Positions 38,401 through 52,207 of a DNA stretch of 64,000 bases are shown here, one piece after another. This stretch comes from Pyrocephalus nanus. Its lineage: Eukaryota > Chordata > Aves > Passeriformes > Tyrannidae. The position numbers and the translations under genes were made by a program. Numbering within the stretch: position 1 is the first letter of the stretch; every line of letters begins with the position of its first letter. The stretch is from positions 72,179,948-72,243,947 of the forward strand of contig CM076259.1 in NCBI GenBank assembly GCA_038380795.1, read 5' to 3'. The notes under the pieces were generated by a model. The model was not told the origin of the DNA. It saw nothing but the letters and a program-made list of their open reading frames with translations, and did no database searches.

Positions 38401-38530
38401 AGAGACTTCTTGGCTTTTGACTCAGCCTTTAAGCCCTTCCCCACCAGAGAGCTTTAATCTGCCAATGCCATTTAATACAAGATACAGCTCCACCTTGAGA
38501 CAGATCAGCTCCTCCTCCTCCTGCAATTCC
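38400..38530 (-). promoter_or_regulatory. Putative SLITRK6 core promoter
   Basis: On the minus strand, reading toward the gene: a GGAGGAGGAGGAG run (38508-38522), then ATTGG, the complement of CCAAT (38462-38466). After these come a TATA-like CTTAAAGG (38426-38433) and an AP-1-type TGAGTCA (38418-38424). This spacing would put initiation near 38400. It is not a CpG island. The motifs are visible; their use as a promoter is inferred from position upstream of exon 1. Confidence 0.4.
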
Positions 38531-41500
38531 CCTCACCTCCTTTTTCCTTTATCCAAGTGAAGCTCAGAAAGTAAAATTCAACTAAATATCTTCTAGATTA
38601 CTTAAAGACTATTAATGACTGATTTTGTAAAGCAATAAACATCCACTACAGCTTTTGCAGTTTGTTGTCTTGGGTAGATCTTGCATTTAGTTTATGTCTG
38701 CAAATGCTTGCTTTAGAAACCTGAAAGCATTCCAGCCCAAATACAATCCCCAAAAACACACCACAAGGGAAACCTTGTCCTCTGGAAAATAATTCTATTA
38801 CACTGAAGTGAAGAATTATTCAAATATATAAATGAGACAGTAAAGCTCTCAATCCATTCCACTCAGTGTGACTGGGGTAGAGGTGAGTATCTACAGTTGT
38901 ACATACTTTATTTCTGAAAAAAAAAAGAAAACCAAATTGTGGAATATTAGTGCTTATGTTTGCACAGCAACTGCCACCAGTCCTTTTTGAAACTGTCCAT
39001 CTTGTTCCGTAGGAAGAAGACTGCGTTGATTGTAATTGTCTGTTTTACAGATGTTGGCACAGTGTGTTGGTATCTGTCCATGTGAGATTGTGTTGCATTT
39101 GCATGAGATATTGCTTTGATAAATATGGTCTGGTTTGCAGGAGGACATTTTTAAAGGCATGCATCATGCTGGAGGTATTATTTTCTTTGTGCTCATAAAC
39201 AAGTAATTAGCAGATACAGTAGGGCAACAAGAAAATGTTTATTCCATGCAAGAAAAATTTTCTTTATCCCTCTTACACTGCAAGGGATGGTTTTTTAAGC
39301 TGCAAATGCTACATTCTTGTTCATCCCACTGTCACAGAGCCACAAAACCTTTGGGTGAGCAACAATAGGTCTGGTGCTCTGGTGTATTTAATGTCTAGAA
39401 CATATCATTCCTGTTTTGTTCTTGTTGTGTCTTAGATTACTCGACAGATTGTTTACTGCAGCCTCCAACCAGTCAGATTCCAGTTACTGCTTTTGTACAT
39501 ACAGCTCTCTAGATGGCCTCATTGGCTTTTGAAGGGGTACTGTAATGTACTGTTCCATATGATGAAGGCTACCAAGATCTTGTCCTATATTTATATTCAC
39601 ATACATAGACATAAATGCTTACATATAAGCATATGCACATGACTTTTTAGAATGAGTTCCTCAGTACTTAATATTCCAAAGATAAAATATGTAATATAGC
39701 AAAATAATAATAATAAAAAAGATGAAACATTCCTAAGGAGCAGCAACAATTTGATTTCCATTAATTTCAAGATATTTCAACTCATTTCAACGTATTTGGC
39801 TGCAATTGCTATTTTTAATGAATCTTGACACTCTATCTAGACTTGCAGACATTTTAAGGCTCAGAAGTTCTCAGTTATCTGTGACCAGCCAAATAAATAA
39901 TTATATTCTTTATTAATTTTGAATTTATGAATTTTAAGTCATATTACTTCTAAACTTTAGAGAACATTTTACAAGTCTTTACACTTCACTTGTGGTTGGC
40001 TGTTTGAGATGGAGAATATCTGTACAGACATTTACACCAGAAGTGAAAACAACATCATTCTTTGCTTTTCAGGTGACATCCACAAGAATAAAATCTGATC
40101 ACAAAAATATTTCCAGAAATCAATGGATAAAAATAGAACAACATTTCCTAACCATACAGAATTAAATATTTATCAATATTTCTCATTTAAAAAACTTCAT
40201 ATTTGCCAGGTTTATAAAAATATGGTTAATGATTGCCTTTCTACGATAATTTTATGAATCATTAAGCAGATTATTGTAAAGAATATGATTCTGCACATGC
40301 ATCTCATGGACAGTGTTGAACTGACATCGAGTTTGTATCTTATACTTCAAGTATTCGCCTTTATCAATTACTCTGACAATTTTAAATTTTGTGAAGCTTT
40401 AGAAATAAAATCTGAAACTGTCAGGGTTACTTACTTCCAAAAAAGGCCTTAAGCATCTATGTCATTCCTCTTTACCCCTTCACAAAGATTTGCATTTCCA
40501 TAGACCAGAAATGAGACCATACTCATATATCTATTGTGCGGATCTCTCTTTCAGTGAGTTTTTTCTTTTCAATGCATAGATGTAGAGAAATTTCAATTTT
40601 CTTAAGCATGTAAATCTTGTAATAAGACCTTAAAAAACAATGTTCTAATATTATGTACCATATTTTATTGAATTCTGTGTTATATAGCAAGCTGTGCAGG
40701 TTTCTTTACCTGTGTAAATCACAGAGGAAACGTCTTATCCTGAATTATGTACCTTGTAAAGTTTGATATGACCATAAATTGTCCCTGTAGACTTTCACTG
40801 CATCTATTGTTTTTTTCTGACTAATACATTCCCTCTGCTCAGGAAAATTCTGAACACTACAGGGATGCCCATAAGAAGCAGTGTAAAGGTTTCTCACACT
40901 CTTTCAGTCAAGACTCACTAACACTACATCTAGATTACTACAAAGAGTGTTTTCCAAAAAAAACCCTGTTAATATGCAATGTGGAAGTTTGTCTTACAAT
41001 TTACAGACTAGTCTTCCAAATGTGAATTTTCATGGTGCTCTACTCACTTATTTGTAATTTCAGTGTTAAAAATAGCAGGAGAAATAAGGATCTGCATTTT
41101 CTATTTCAGTGGAAAGAGAAGGCCTCCTCCCCCATCATTCACAACTCATCACCACTTCTCAGAACGTACATGAGGAGCAATTGATTCAACACAAGATGTA
41201 GGAGCCAAATAACTTATCTTTCCTTGCCTGCAAGAAGCTGCTAGTCCTTATCAACAACTCTTCATCTATATTTCTTGCAACATGAACACTTTGAACTCTG
41301 TATAAGTACTGGTCTGAAAGCTTAAGATACCATACTGGAAGGAAGTGTTTTCCTGGAACAACTAAGTAGCACTTGAATATTCACACCTCAGAGACCCTGT
41401 TGAGGAATTCAAAACTCATATGTATAGTATACATGAAAATTGCATATGGAAGAACAGTCACCAAGGCTAAGACTTAACTAAGTAGGATCAGAGAACATAG

Positions 41501-41684
41501 CACACGCATATACACACATATAAAACAAAAAGAAGAACTCCCATAATGTGACATAGCTATAATTATGGAAGCTACCAATGCCTGTGATATTATTTATTCA
41601 GTAAACTTATTTTCCTCACAGAATTATTGCCTGTTTTTATATACTGGGATAGATCTTCTGGTCCGAACACACCGCTCAACACTA
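38531..41684. other. Upstream flank of SLITRK6
   Basis: No gene. It contains the candidate enhancer island at 38980-39200 and otherwise AT-rich sequence. A slightly GC-richer patch at about 41100-41420 matches nothing I recognise. Confidence 0.6.
38980..39200. promoter_or_regulatory. Candidate proximal enhancer with octamer and TCF/LEF sites
   Basis: About 0.6-0.8 kb upstream of the proposed start site lies a balanced-composition stretch. It has a perfect octamer ATTTGCAT (39097-39104) and a TCF/LEF-type CTTTGAT (39114-39120) ten bases apart, with further AT-rich homeodomain-like motifs. No repeat family explains the sequence. Enhancer function is inferred. Confidence 0.3.
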
Positions 41685-41920
41685 GTCTCCACTTAGACAT
41701 CAAGCCAATGTCACTGCCCTTCCCTCATCCAAAAATGTTGTAGAAGGCCATCAAATTTTTCAGGTATAATTTCACCTTAGAAAAACCATGTTGGCTGTAA
41801 CCAGTCACCTTGTCCTTTTCCATGTGCCTAAGCATAAATTCCATGAGGATCTGCTCCTTGATTTGTTGAGCACAGAGTTGAGACTGATCAATCTGTTGTT
41901 TACTGGGTCTTCTTCTACAT
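41685..41920 (-). mobile_element. CR1 LINE, central RT fragment, reverse orientation
   Basis: The plus strand is antisense to the middle of CR1 reverse transcriptase. It shows diverged matches to the family stretch coding for 'QHGF', i.e. 'aaccatgttggctg', then 'caccttgtcc', 'catgtgcctaagc' and 'ggatctgctccttgat'. It lacks the 3' tail, so the copy is truncated at both ends. This is a moderately confident identification from remembered family sequence. Confidence 0.6.
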
Positions 41921-44521
41921 GTATATATAGCACTGTATTATGCACTGGTAATCACCATCATGTAAAAATCACATTCCCTGAAAGAAATTTTTCAAAGAAA
42001 AGCATATTGAAGAACATATTAATAAGAACATATTAATGTTCTTTATATTTCATTTTTCAAATTAAAAAGTCATGTGGTCCTTTAAATGTTCTGCTTGAGT
42101 GATAACTGCATTTTATCCTACTATACTTAACAGCATGACTCTTGCAAAATAGTGGATTCTTATTCATTTACTGAAATACGCAATGGAAACAGAGGAAACC
42201 AAAATATTTTCTCTTGCATAGTTCTTCTTTAGTAATCCTGTTTTATTGTACTAATCAGCTTATTGTAAATGTGTAAGCATTTTTGTAATTTGCACTCTTT
42301 CCTTCTTCAGTATCTGTGCAATAGGTCTTGAATCTTCTCTGTATTTTCTTTTTTTTACTTATTGACAGAGAACTCCCAGTTCTACATAATATAGGAAGAG
42401 TTTAATATCAAAGTTGGTAAATTTTGGTGTTAGAGTGACAAAGGTTCTTTGGTCTGAATTGACCTTTCGGAACAGGTAGATTCTTCTTGCCTCTCCTCCT
42501 GAATTTGATAATACTTAAATGTCAATTAAAAACAAAAATGCCTATAGGTAACTGATCTGTAGAGAACAAAAATCACCTGAGTACTTGCCATCTTCAGTTA
42601 CAATGAATCAGTTGCATATTTTTTAAAATATATGGTGCTTACCAATGGCCCGAGAACACACAAAAAGAAAATTGAGTCATGTTTTGGCATTGCACAGCAT
42701 ACTAACAGCGTAAAAAACTCTCTATTGATTAATTTATACTCCCTTTTTTAGTAATTTTTGCAACCCCAGAAGCATTATTGTCCTTTTCTCCTAATTACTG
42801 TAGGTTTAGACTGAGGTGATCCTCTCCACTATTACATAGGCATCTGAAACTTTTTTGAAGCTGAATGGAATAAAGTACCATTTGTCCATGTAGAAGAGAA
42901 AACCCAGTGCAAAACCAACAAAATTTCCCTTGACTTCTTGGGACTTTTACTTCTGATTACTTTGAACTTCCAACCAATATCGTTTAAGGTATAGTTCAAT
43001 AAAATTTCATTTAAAAAAATACTTGCAAATTTATATATGCTATTTATGTTTTACTTATTTGTTTTAATTTATATGTTACAGTCTGCCAATTAGTTACCAA
43101 ATGCACATCTAAGTAGTCAGCCTCAAATTATAGTTAAAAATATTCCAAATAAAGAATAGTCAGCTTTCCTGACTTTTATGCCTGAGAGCAGCTGACTGCT
43201 TAGCTCTCATAAAACTCTTAAAAAAATATCACCTCAGTACCAATAGTAGGTGCAATCCAAAGATATAAGAATTGTATAAAACTTTTGAAATAATGGAATA
43301 TTTTTATCTTCTGTATCACATCTTTTTAAAAGCAAAATTGCTTGGCCTTCTGTTCCAAAGATGGAGATTATAGAAATACACATATATACGCTCTATGAAT
43401 TTGCAATGTATTTACAATGCTCTTTTTAAAAAATTACAGTGGAAATATTCATAGTTTCAGATGAACCGCTAACTTTCAATTAATCTGGCAATAATTTAAA
43501 AGTTTACTGGTAGCACACAAAAATGCAAATATGCCAATAGGTCATCAGCGTTTTAAAGGAAAGGAGAAGTAGAAATAATCTATGAGTGTTCAGTAATCAA
43601 TAATCAAAACAGAGGATAGTTTGATTACGTTTATAGCTATTATTTGGTGTTAAAAATTGTTATTCTTAGTCTCTCTCAATAAATATGAATAAGAAAACAT
43701 GAAATATTGAAATTGCTGTGTAAAACTCTTTTCTTTCCCTTTGTCTATGAATAATACATTAATATTTAACATTAGTATCCTGTTAAACACAAATGAGTTC
43801 GTGCATGCTGACTACGCCTAAACCTATTCATGATAATGCTTCCCTGTGCCTAACCTAATTACACATTACATGCTACTGCTGTTCCACAAAATCTAGATAA
43901 AATGGATTATATCAGGCAACTTGAAAAAAACACCTGAAGAGTAAAGCTTGCAGTAGTCACTCAGGCTTGATATTTTGCCAGATTGAAAATAGCCAGAGCA
44001 TTCAAATACTTTCTCTTGAGGGTATATACTAAGTAAAATTCACAGACCCACCAAAAGTCTAATGAACTAGTGAAAAAACCCTCTGTTTTGAAGGAGATTT
44101 TATCTTCTTTCTGAGAATGTATATCCTTTACAGAGGCATTGACCTGTATTATGAACTCTAATTTTGAATATGTAATATAGGAATTGAAGCAAGTGAGCAC
44201 ACATGTCAAAAAATGCTCTCTGGATCTGTAAAGTCATAAGCGGTGTTCAAGAGAGTAGTAGACCTTGACAGCTAGTAACATGCCCCTCATCACTCTGACT
44301 TTTCAGTACAGGATTGATGTGAGCTAATCTTCAGTCTATAAGTACATTAGGTAAGTCCAAGTTCATCGATCTATTGTCCTTTTTTTAAAATGTGTGGACA
44401 TATCAGGATTGATTTTTGTCTACATTAAGATGCCAGTCTTTGGAATGCACCACTCTGGGAAGTCACTGCAATTTACTGAGTTATCTAAAACTTAGCAGGT
44501 AATAGTGCTTGCTAGATCTGT
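41921..44521. other. Intergenic, nothing recognised
   Basis: AT-rich sequence with only short domain-free ORFs (for example 43961-44209, minus). Confidence 0.6.
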
Positions 44522-45018
44522 ATGGGATGGAGTCGTTCTTCACAGCAGTCTGTATAGTGCTATGTTTTAGATTTGTGTTGATAATATGACAGTGTTTTGA
44601 CTACTTCTAAGAAGTACAATATGAAGGCTTCCTGTTCTTCTAACTCTGCCCAACTTTGTTAATGTTGGGAGTAGGCAAGATGTTGCAAAGGAGAATAATT
44701 AAGACAGCTGATCCAAACTGGCTAAAGGAATACACCATACCACATAGTGTGGTGGTCAGCAATAAAAAGTGAGGAGAGGGACGTTTTTGGGAAAGTACAT
44801 GTTGCTCAGATACATGCAGCAAGTGATGTTACCTACTCATGTAAGGTGGTGAGTGATCACCTTTACATATTTTTTTTTCACCTCTTTCCTTCATTTATTA
44901 AACTATGTGTATCTTGACCTATGCAATTCTTTTCTTTTCTCTTTTTATTCTGTTCCACATCCCTCTGGGGACTGGAAGTGAGCAAGTGGCTGTGTGGTGC
45001 TTAACTACCTAGATGGTT
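44522..45018 (-). mobile_element. Avian ERVL-type LTR, near full length, diverged
   Basis: Read on the minus strand, it has the order expected of a widespread avian ERVL-type LTR. There is a start near 'gcacc(a)cacagcc', a run around 'ctttatgtgta...aataaatgaagg', a 'ttggatcagctg' segment and a 3' end around 'gaagaacgactccatccc'. No retroviral coding region flanks it, so it looks like a solo LTR. It is old and has many substitutions. I identify it by sharing order and words with the copies at 47.4 and 60.6 kb. Confidence 0.65.
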
Positions 45019-47261
45019 AACACACAACAGGGAGGGAAAATAAAGCTCCCTGTCTTTAAATTCATAGTGTCCATGTTCTTCTGTTTCACAATATCCAAGT
45101 TGTCAGGCTTTTCAGTAACTGGTGGAACTGGGGAAAAAAAATTTCCTTGTTTTGACTTTACTTCCAAGTGTCTATAGGTAAAGTCACTGTTCTCTGATGC
45201 AGTTGCTGCATGGATGAGTAAAAACTGCAAGAGAATTGGGCTCTAATTGGAAGTATACAACCTATAAAAAAATCTGAATATACTTGACTACAGATTCAAT
45301 TTAGGAAAGATGTGACAGATCTGTGCTCTTTTGATGCTCCTACATGCAGCTACCTTCTTGAGTATATTTTCTTAGTTTTGTATTCTGCCACATGATCATA
45401 TTTCTTGTTTCCACTCGCACTATTATCATGCAGCAAATAGAGCACATTTAAGAAATTTAATCTACTAGATTTAGAACCCACTTCAGTCATTCCGTCAAAG
45501 TGGGAAGGAGACACAAACCTACATCTGCTAATGATCTCAGTTTTGGCTTTTATTCTCAAATAGCAATTTATTTTTAGAAAGCTACTTTTAAAAATGTAAG
45601 GGTCATGTTAGTCACTGTAGAAATTAATACATTAGGTCAAAGAAAAATGCAATCAACAGAGTAGGAAGAATACCATTTCCTGAATTAAAAAATATATTTT
45701 AGAAGTTTCCAGGGGATTTCTCTTTATGCAGGAAAGTGCACAGCTGTATCTAAGCCCATTTTTTTTAAGAAGATATGTCAGATTTTGCCTTTAAAAATGT
45801 ATGCTTAAGGTGCATGAAAAGTGTTAAAAAGCACTGAGAGGTGTTTTTTGATCACTTTGGGATGCGATATCAATAGCTTACCCAGTAATTTTGATGGCAC
45901 AAATGGGACTCACATGTTCTATTTACAAAAGAGGATTGGTTTATATAATTTTATTTAGTATTATTCTTTATATTTTTTATTTAGGCAGATGTAGAATCTT
46001 GCTGTTTTTTATGCAGTCAGATAATGTAGACCAAATGAACCTTTGTGTTCACTCTCGAGGCAAGAATATAAATTTTTATTCATATAAGACTGCATCTTAC
46101 CTTGACCTGTCATTTGTGGTTCAGATATTGTGATTTCTTACATGGACTAGGAAGAACACTAGTACAGCAAAAGCAGACATTTTTATTCTGTAAAAGGGAA
46201 GAAAATCCTCTTTAGGCTGAAGAAAGAAAAATTCAATTTAGTGTCCTCAGGGGTGAGGGATAAGGACAGGAGTGGGAATATTTCCACTGAAGAAAAATGC
46301 AGAAAGTAGGTCAGCAAGAGTGAACTTCCTGTTCTTTCTTCTATTAAAAGAGATGAGAATAGGGGAAAGTAGTGACTTTATTGAGAGAGTTCATCTCACC
46401 AGCTGTGATCATGTTGTTGCACACCTTTACCTTTCCTCAGTGACACTTAACGATACAATAGGCAGAAATATATACATTATTTCTCAATCCAAAAATCTAT
46501 TGTCCTACACACTACCTGCTATGTACCTCGCCTATGTATATCGTCTTCAATGAACACTTAACCTCATTTTTATGTGGGATTTTATAAACAAAGCAGCTTT
46601 GTATAGAACCCATAGTAAGGGCAACTTCTGAATTAATTTCATGACTTCTCCATAAATCTTTATCTGATTTAACCATCTAACTACAAGTAACTGTCTACTG
46701 GCAACTGTGGAAAGCCGTCTGGATTTCACTCAGTCACAGGCCATGAGCTTGTGTGAGCTTCACTGTAGGACAGTTACTGAGTCAGTAGCAGGGACTGGCA
46801 TTCTGCATGACATCAAGGATGGATTTTTTCATGAAAATCACTTACAGCATGGTAGTCACTATCTCAGTTCAATTAATAACAAAGAATACAAATGGTGAAT
46901 TAATACGAAGGGTTGTGCAATTGCAGTGCAACCTGACTGAATAAATATAAATTATTTATCACCCTCTGATTTCAGGTTGTAGTTGAGGTTGTTTTGAGAC
47001 AATAAGATAAAGATTATTGGAATTAACTATATTTTTCAATTTGGAATGCCTTTATTATATAATATTTATTTAAATTAGAAAAATAAATATCTATCTTTAG
47101 TACTGAAAATATTTTTCCTTTTGAAGTTTTTTCTAAGTAAATGATGACAACATGTTTTCCAAAACCAAACTTATTTTTTTCATTGACATTTCAAGTCTTT
47201 CAGAAGCCTCCCATGCACATAACTGACATTTTGGTAGTTCAATGATGAAATGCGGGTCATC
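45019..47261. other. Intergenic, nothing recognised
   Basis: AT-rich sequence with short domain-free ORFs (45009-45230 minus, 45350-45559 minus, 45891-46133, 46272-46553). No repeat is recognised. Confidence 0.6.
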
Positions 47262-47387
47262 AAACCATGAAGCAGGTTGCACAGAGAGGTTCTAGGGTCT
47301 CCATCTTTAGAGAAACACAAATCCTAATTCGACATATTCCTGGTAAAACTGCTGTAGCTGACCCTGCCTGAGCCAGGGAGGCTGGCC
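47262..47387 (+). mobile_element. CR1 LINE, 3' UTR fragment
   Basis: Contains diverged CR1 words in order: 'gcaggttgcacagagaggtt', 'gtctccatctttagaga', and 'agctgaccctgcctgagc'. It stops before the normal CR1 tail and is followed directly by the LTR fragment. Confidence 0.75.
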
Positions 47388-47678
47388 AATTTTCCCCTTA
47401 GTTCTATCATTGAGCCTGGCACCCTACCGTATGGAGTATGCCTTTGGCTATTTGCGGTCAGCTGTCTCAGCTTTGTCCCCTCCCAACTTCTTGTGCATCT
47501 TCAGCTTGTTTGCTGTTGGAGAAGCAGAAGCAGAAAATACCTCAACTCTGTAAGTACTGCTCAGCACTAATGAAAACTTCCCTGTGTTATCAATATTGTT
47601 TCCAGTGCAAATCCAAAATATAGCCCTGTACTAGGTACTGTGAAGAAAATCATCTGTATCCCAGCCAAAACCAGCAAA
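47388..47678 (+). mobile_element. Avian ERVL-type LTR, 3' part
   Basis: It carries the segment 'ggtcagctgtctcagctttg', 'cccaacttcttgtgcatctt', 'agtactgctcagcactaatg', 'ctgtgttatcaatattgttt' and the end 'cccagccaaaaccagca'. These are the middle and 3' end of the LTR family. The 5' third is absent, and the left edge abuts a CR1 fragment. No retroviral genes are present. Confidence 0.8.
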
Positions 47679-50600
47679 CCAGTATGCAAAACAGATAATC
47701 AAATCTGTTTAAATATTAGTTCATGCTCTTTAAAAAAACCGTCTGCACTTCTCTGACATTTAGGATATAATTTTGGAAATACACTTTATTATTAAGGCTA
47801 TTTTGGAGAAAATATTTCTCATATCAAAAGAAGTGAGTTTAGAAGCACGACATTTTCAATAAACTTCTAACGAAAATATGGACCAAAGAATAAATCCATA
47901 TAAAACTTAACAAAGATAACAGGTTTTCTGCCCAAAATTGAACGAATAATTCAGTTGTCATTCTAAAATTCTCAAGCAGTTGTACTATGTTAAAAACATA
48001 AAACAGGCATGCATTAAAAATCAAGGGATTCATGTCAGTACTTTGGTTATCAAAGTATCACTCATCTTTCACAGATGTTCAGCATAAACACATACATTTC
48101 TTGAACAATCACTAATCTGAAGCTCAAACAGATATGCTTTCACTAAAATGCATTACGCTTGCCTATTGAAACACCACAATTAGAATTAGTCAATCTTTCT
48201 TGGCTCAGTGGATGCCAGTAGGAAAAAGTACAGTGCATTTTTCCACCCTAACAATGCTGCCACATTTTGTTTTCAAACTTCTACATTAGCTGGTTCTATG
48301 TTTCAGTACTTTTTTTATTCTTTTGACACTGTCAACATTATGCTATTTTTTTCCATTTCCTAGAAATACAAATTGCATTTCATAGTTGCATGTATTTACA
48401 ACATGTCTTTTTTTAATTGTGGAAGTATCAACTGCTCAAGAGCTTGAACATTAATTCATTCATGTATTATTTATATAGATAGTAAATAAATTATAGTAAA
48501 TTACAAGGAATGTCTGAATTTTAACTTTAGGCAGCAAATCAAAATAATGAAATGTGGGTAAATAAAGATCATATATACATATATAGGGTATTGTATGCAT
48601 GCATATGTCAATGTGATTGCAAAAACAAAGAGTGTGTTTACTATATGTTATCTTGTTGTTCTCGAGTTGTGTGTCACTTTTTCCCAGGTGACATTATCAA
48701 GATTCACCTGCTGAAAGCTCAAGAAGACTAACACTGAAGTAAACAGGAAAAACACTCCTTTATTTTTACCAAAGCTTTTGTGACCCTACAGAGCTGTTGG
48801 AAATGCATTCATTTATTGTGATTTTTTGAATAGTTATTAATTTATAAACAAGTAATTGACCAAATAGTGAGAGGTAATGTGCTACCATTAAACATGCTCA
48901 CATTTTTCCGAACACTAACTTGCAATTTTAATTAGTTTTTCATCTTTAATTCTGTGAAATTTGATCTACAAAGGAAGAATAAAACCAAACCAAACCAAAC
49001 CACTGATATCAGATGTTCTATGTGATATTAAGAGATACTCAGAGTATGTAAAACTTGTTTTCTTCATCCAGTGTAACGCATCACAGAGATAACATATGGA
49101 GAAACAGTTTTTACGTACAGATCGGTGAAATACAAATGTAAATTCTGCAAAAAATCTGTTCATTAGTATTAAAAACACTGATCAAGCCACAGAAGGCTGA
49201 TGGCAGAGCGTCAGCATGAACATGCTGGATCAAAAATTTGGTACGGTTGAGCTGAGAGTCAGGTGGCAGCACAGAGCTAAGATGTGTCCTAGTTGTGACC
49301 ATGATTCCATATTACAGACTACTGCTTTATCAAGAGAGAAATGAGGAGCTGATAAGAACTACATTAATAATACTGCTTTCATATTTTCCAGTTTAGATGA
49401 AAAATCTCTTATAATTAATTTTGCATCATAAATTACACAAAACTAAAACAAATATCATCACTTGTCCATCATAATCTGTAATTCCTTTGAATTAGAATTT
49501 TTTTAATTTAAATTTAAATTTGAATAAGAATGTACATCAGGAAAACGGTTTAAAAGAAAAAGAAATAAAAGATCAAAAAAAGAACTTTGATGACTTTTTT
49601 AAAACCAAAGTTCTCATTATATTTACTCTTTTTAGTACACATACACATTGATAATATAGAATCATATTATTATGACTCATTTTCAAATATTTGTCTTTGG
49701 GGTTGGAAGGAAGGGTGGGAATTAAACAGGGATCTATTTTCATTCTGAAAATGTACATAGAGTATATTTGAAAGTTTTACAGTATCCTGGTCTTCTTTGA
49801 ACTAAGTATTTGTCAAAATGGAAAGTTTAACAGTCTTATGCAAAATAATGTACATAGGTTTAAGTGAACACTGAACTTGCAGAGAAGGCAGGCAAGGTTG
49901 CCATAAATTTATTGTTCAACATCGCCCTCTTCTGGCAGCACATCTCAACTAAAATATCATAAATAAACAATTTTTAAAAATTTAAATATTTTTTTGTATT
50001 TATTTTAAAATATAGATATCACTACTACTAATTCAAACAATATGTTTAACTTACTGGAGAAATCCACCGAAGTAAAACCCCTAGTTTTAATAGTTTACTA
50101 GTTTTACCACCATGAATTTAACTATTTTATTTTAGATCTATTTAAAAGTCTGTAAAAACTGAGAAACTTTCAGACAGTTCACAACTTCTTTTAGTTAACA
50201 CTGTTATATTTTAATCACTTAGAAAAATTATTATTTATTCTCTCTATTGATTAGCTCAGGATTACAAAAGATTAGGGGAAAAGTATCATCACAGAAAAAA
50301 TCTGAAATTTATTATAGTTCAAACATAATATGAAAAAGTGTAGAAAATATGTCTTGAAATGCTGGGGAGAGCAATAATATTTAGTCTACCAACTTGATTT
50401 ACATATTGCTAAGGAATAGCAGCTTTTCCTTCTCTCTATTGACCTGCAAGCTCATTGGAACAGCTTCTTTTGCAGTTACAGGTTTCCTATCACAATCAGC
50501 TTCAAAACCTGACTGTGTCTTTGGCATAATTTCAATAATATCTGCAAAAGTATACTACTACTGTAAAAGCAGTAGTCTATCCTTTCATGAGAAACATAAG

Positions 50601-52207
50601 AGAAGATATGTCATAAAGGTTATCTGGAATCAATTCCTGTTAGCATCTTAATTATTAGTGATTCTAAAAATAATAAGCATATGAATGTGTAAACAGAAAA
50701 TAGATGACCTCTGGCATGAATTTGTTTGCGGGGTTAAACATCTTGTTACTACAGCCAAATGACAAGCCTTTGACTGAATTGGAGCCCAGTATTAACATCA
50801 GATATTATTATCACTTTCTCCACAATTTCAATTAATAATTATATTTCATGAAATAATGTATTTGTTGAAATATATATGCATACCTGTATGCAGCTATCTA
50901 GCACAGATTAGAATGCTTTCACATTTTGGCCTTAATGATATAATTTAAAATTTTGCTATTTACTCCACTGAATCAGCAGTCTAATTTAGTAAATATAAAT
51001 ATACATGTTGCTGCTTATCCCTTCCACACCTGAGCTTTGGTGATCTTATCCACGTTCATAATTTGTTTTTTTGGTTTTGTCTTTATTTGTTCTTTTTCTT
51101 TGTTTATTTGGTCTTTAATTTGCATTCCTGAATATTAAATAGCAAAACCAAAATATTAAAAAATACCTACCTAGAAATGAGTGTGACAATGATGAAAATT
51201 AGAGTGGATTTCAATTAAATCAATCTCTGTAATTATTCTCTGTATTCATTTTTACAGTAAGCAAAAAAGGCATGAAAGTGTGGTTTTGCCTTGCACATCA
51301 AAAGTGGAGGGGAGAAAATGGACTCACATGTTATCAATAGTTAATTTTATCTGTGGTTGCAAAAGATGACTATCCCAAGAAATAAATAATCATACAAATA
51401 ACAAGATCATTTAACTAATCTGAAAAAAACAGCAATAAACCATGACAAATAATTTCTTTTCTGCATTCCCTGTAGCCTTAGAATGAAACCTTACTTCTAA
51501 AATTTGTTAAACTACCAGTTCCTGATCAGACACGATAAAACCCAGATTCCTTGAATTCATGCAATAGACCAAGATTTTGTGTACCTCCATCAGAAAGCTC
51601 TCTCCTTGCATTTATTAATTTTGTTGGCTTATTAGGGAGTGAGATTATCTTCAAGGTGGTGGTTGCATCAAAGAGAAGTGCCTTATACAGATGAATTAGG
51701 ATATCAGGTTACAAAAGAAGGAGGGTATTACTCATAGTAAACATTTAGTCACACCATTATAATCCTTTTTTTTTCTTAGTCTTTGTTTTTAAAACAGCAC
51801 TTTTTTTTTCAAGAAAGATTTGTATTTGGGTTTTCAGTTTTTTGTTCCTAGTGACACACCTATGTATCTTTTACATTCCTTTTTCCACTGAGACTTCTAT
51901 TCAAGAATCTTCAAATTTTTGCACTATAAAGGAAATTTCCAGCATTGAGGAAAAGGATACCTAAAATAATTCACTGATTAGACAGTGGGTTCAAGATTTT
52001 CATGAAGAAAAACAGAAGATAGAGAAGGATGAATAATTCTTTTTTTCTGGCCCTATACTTTCTAGCAACGATCTTTTGGCAGAAAAAGAACCCATGAAAC
52101 TTCTGATGAAATTTCTGTGTACTTCACTGAAAAAAAGATCTAGTCAGGTTTGGTTGATTTACAAGTTCAACCTACTTAATGTAGGTTGGGATTATGGGAA
52201 AGCCTCA
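47679..52207. other. Intergenic desert
   Basis: No supported gene. It contains a CTCF-like motif at 49923-49935 and a T-rich tract at about 51061-51118. ORFs at 48966-49178 (minus) and 50394-50651 have no recognisable domains. Confidence 0.6.
49923..49935 (-). promoter_or_regulatory. CTCF-like motif
   Basis: On the minus strand it reads ccagaagagggcg, which differs from the CTCF core CCASYAGRKGGCR at one position. Including flanks it agrees with 17 of 19 consensus positions (my hand count). Confidence 0.4.
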
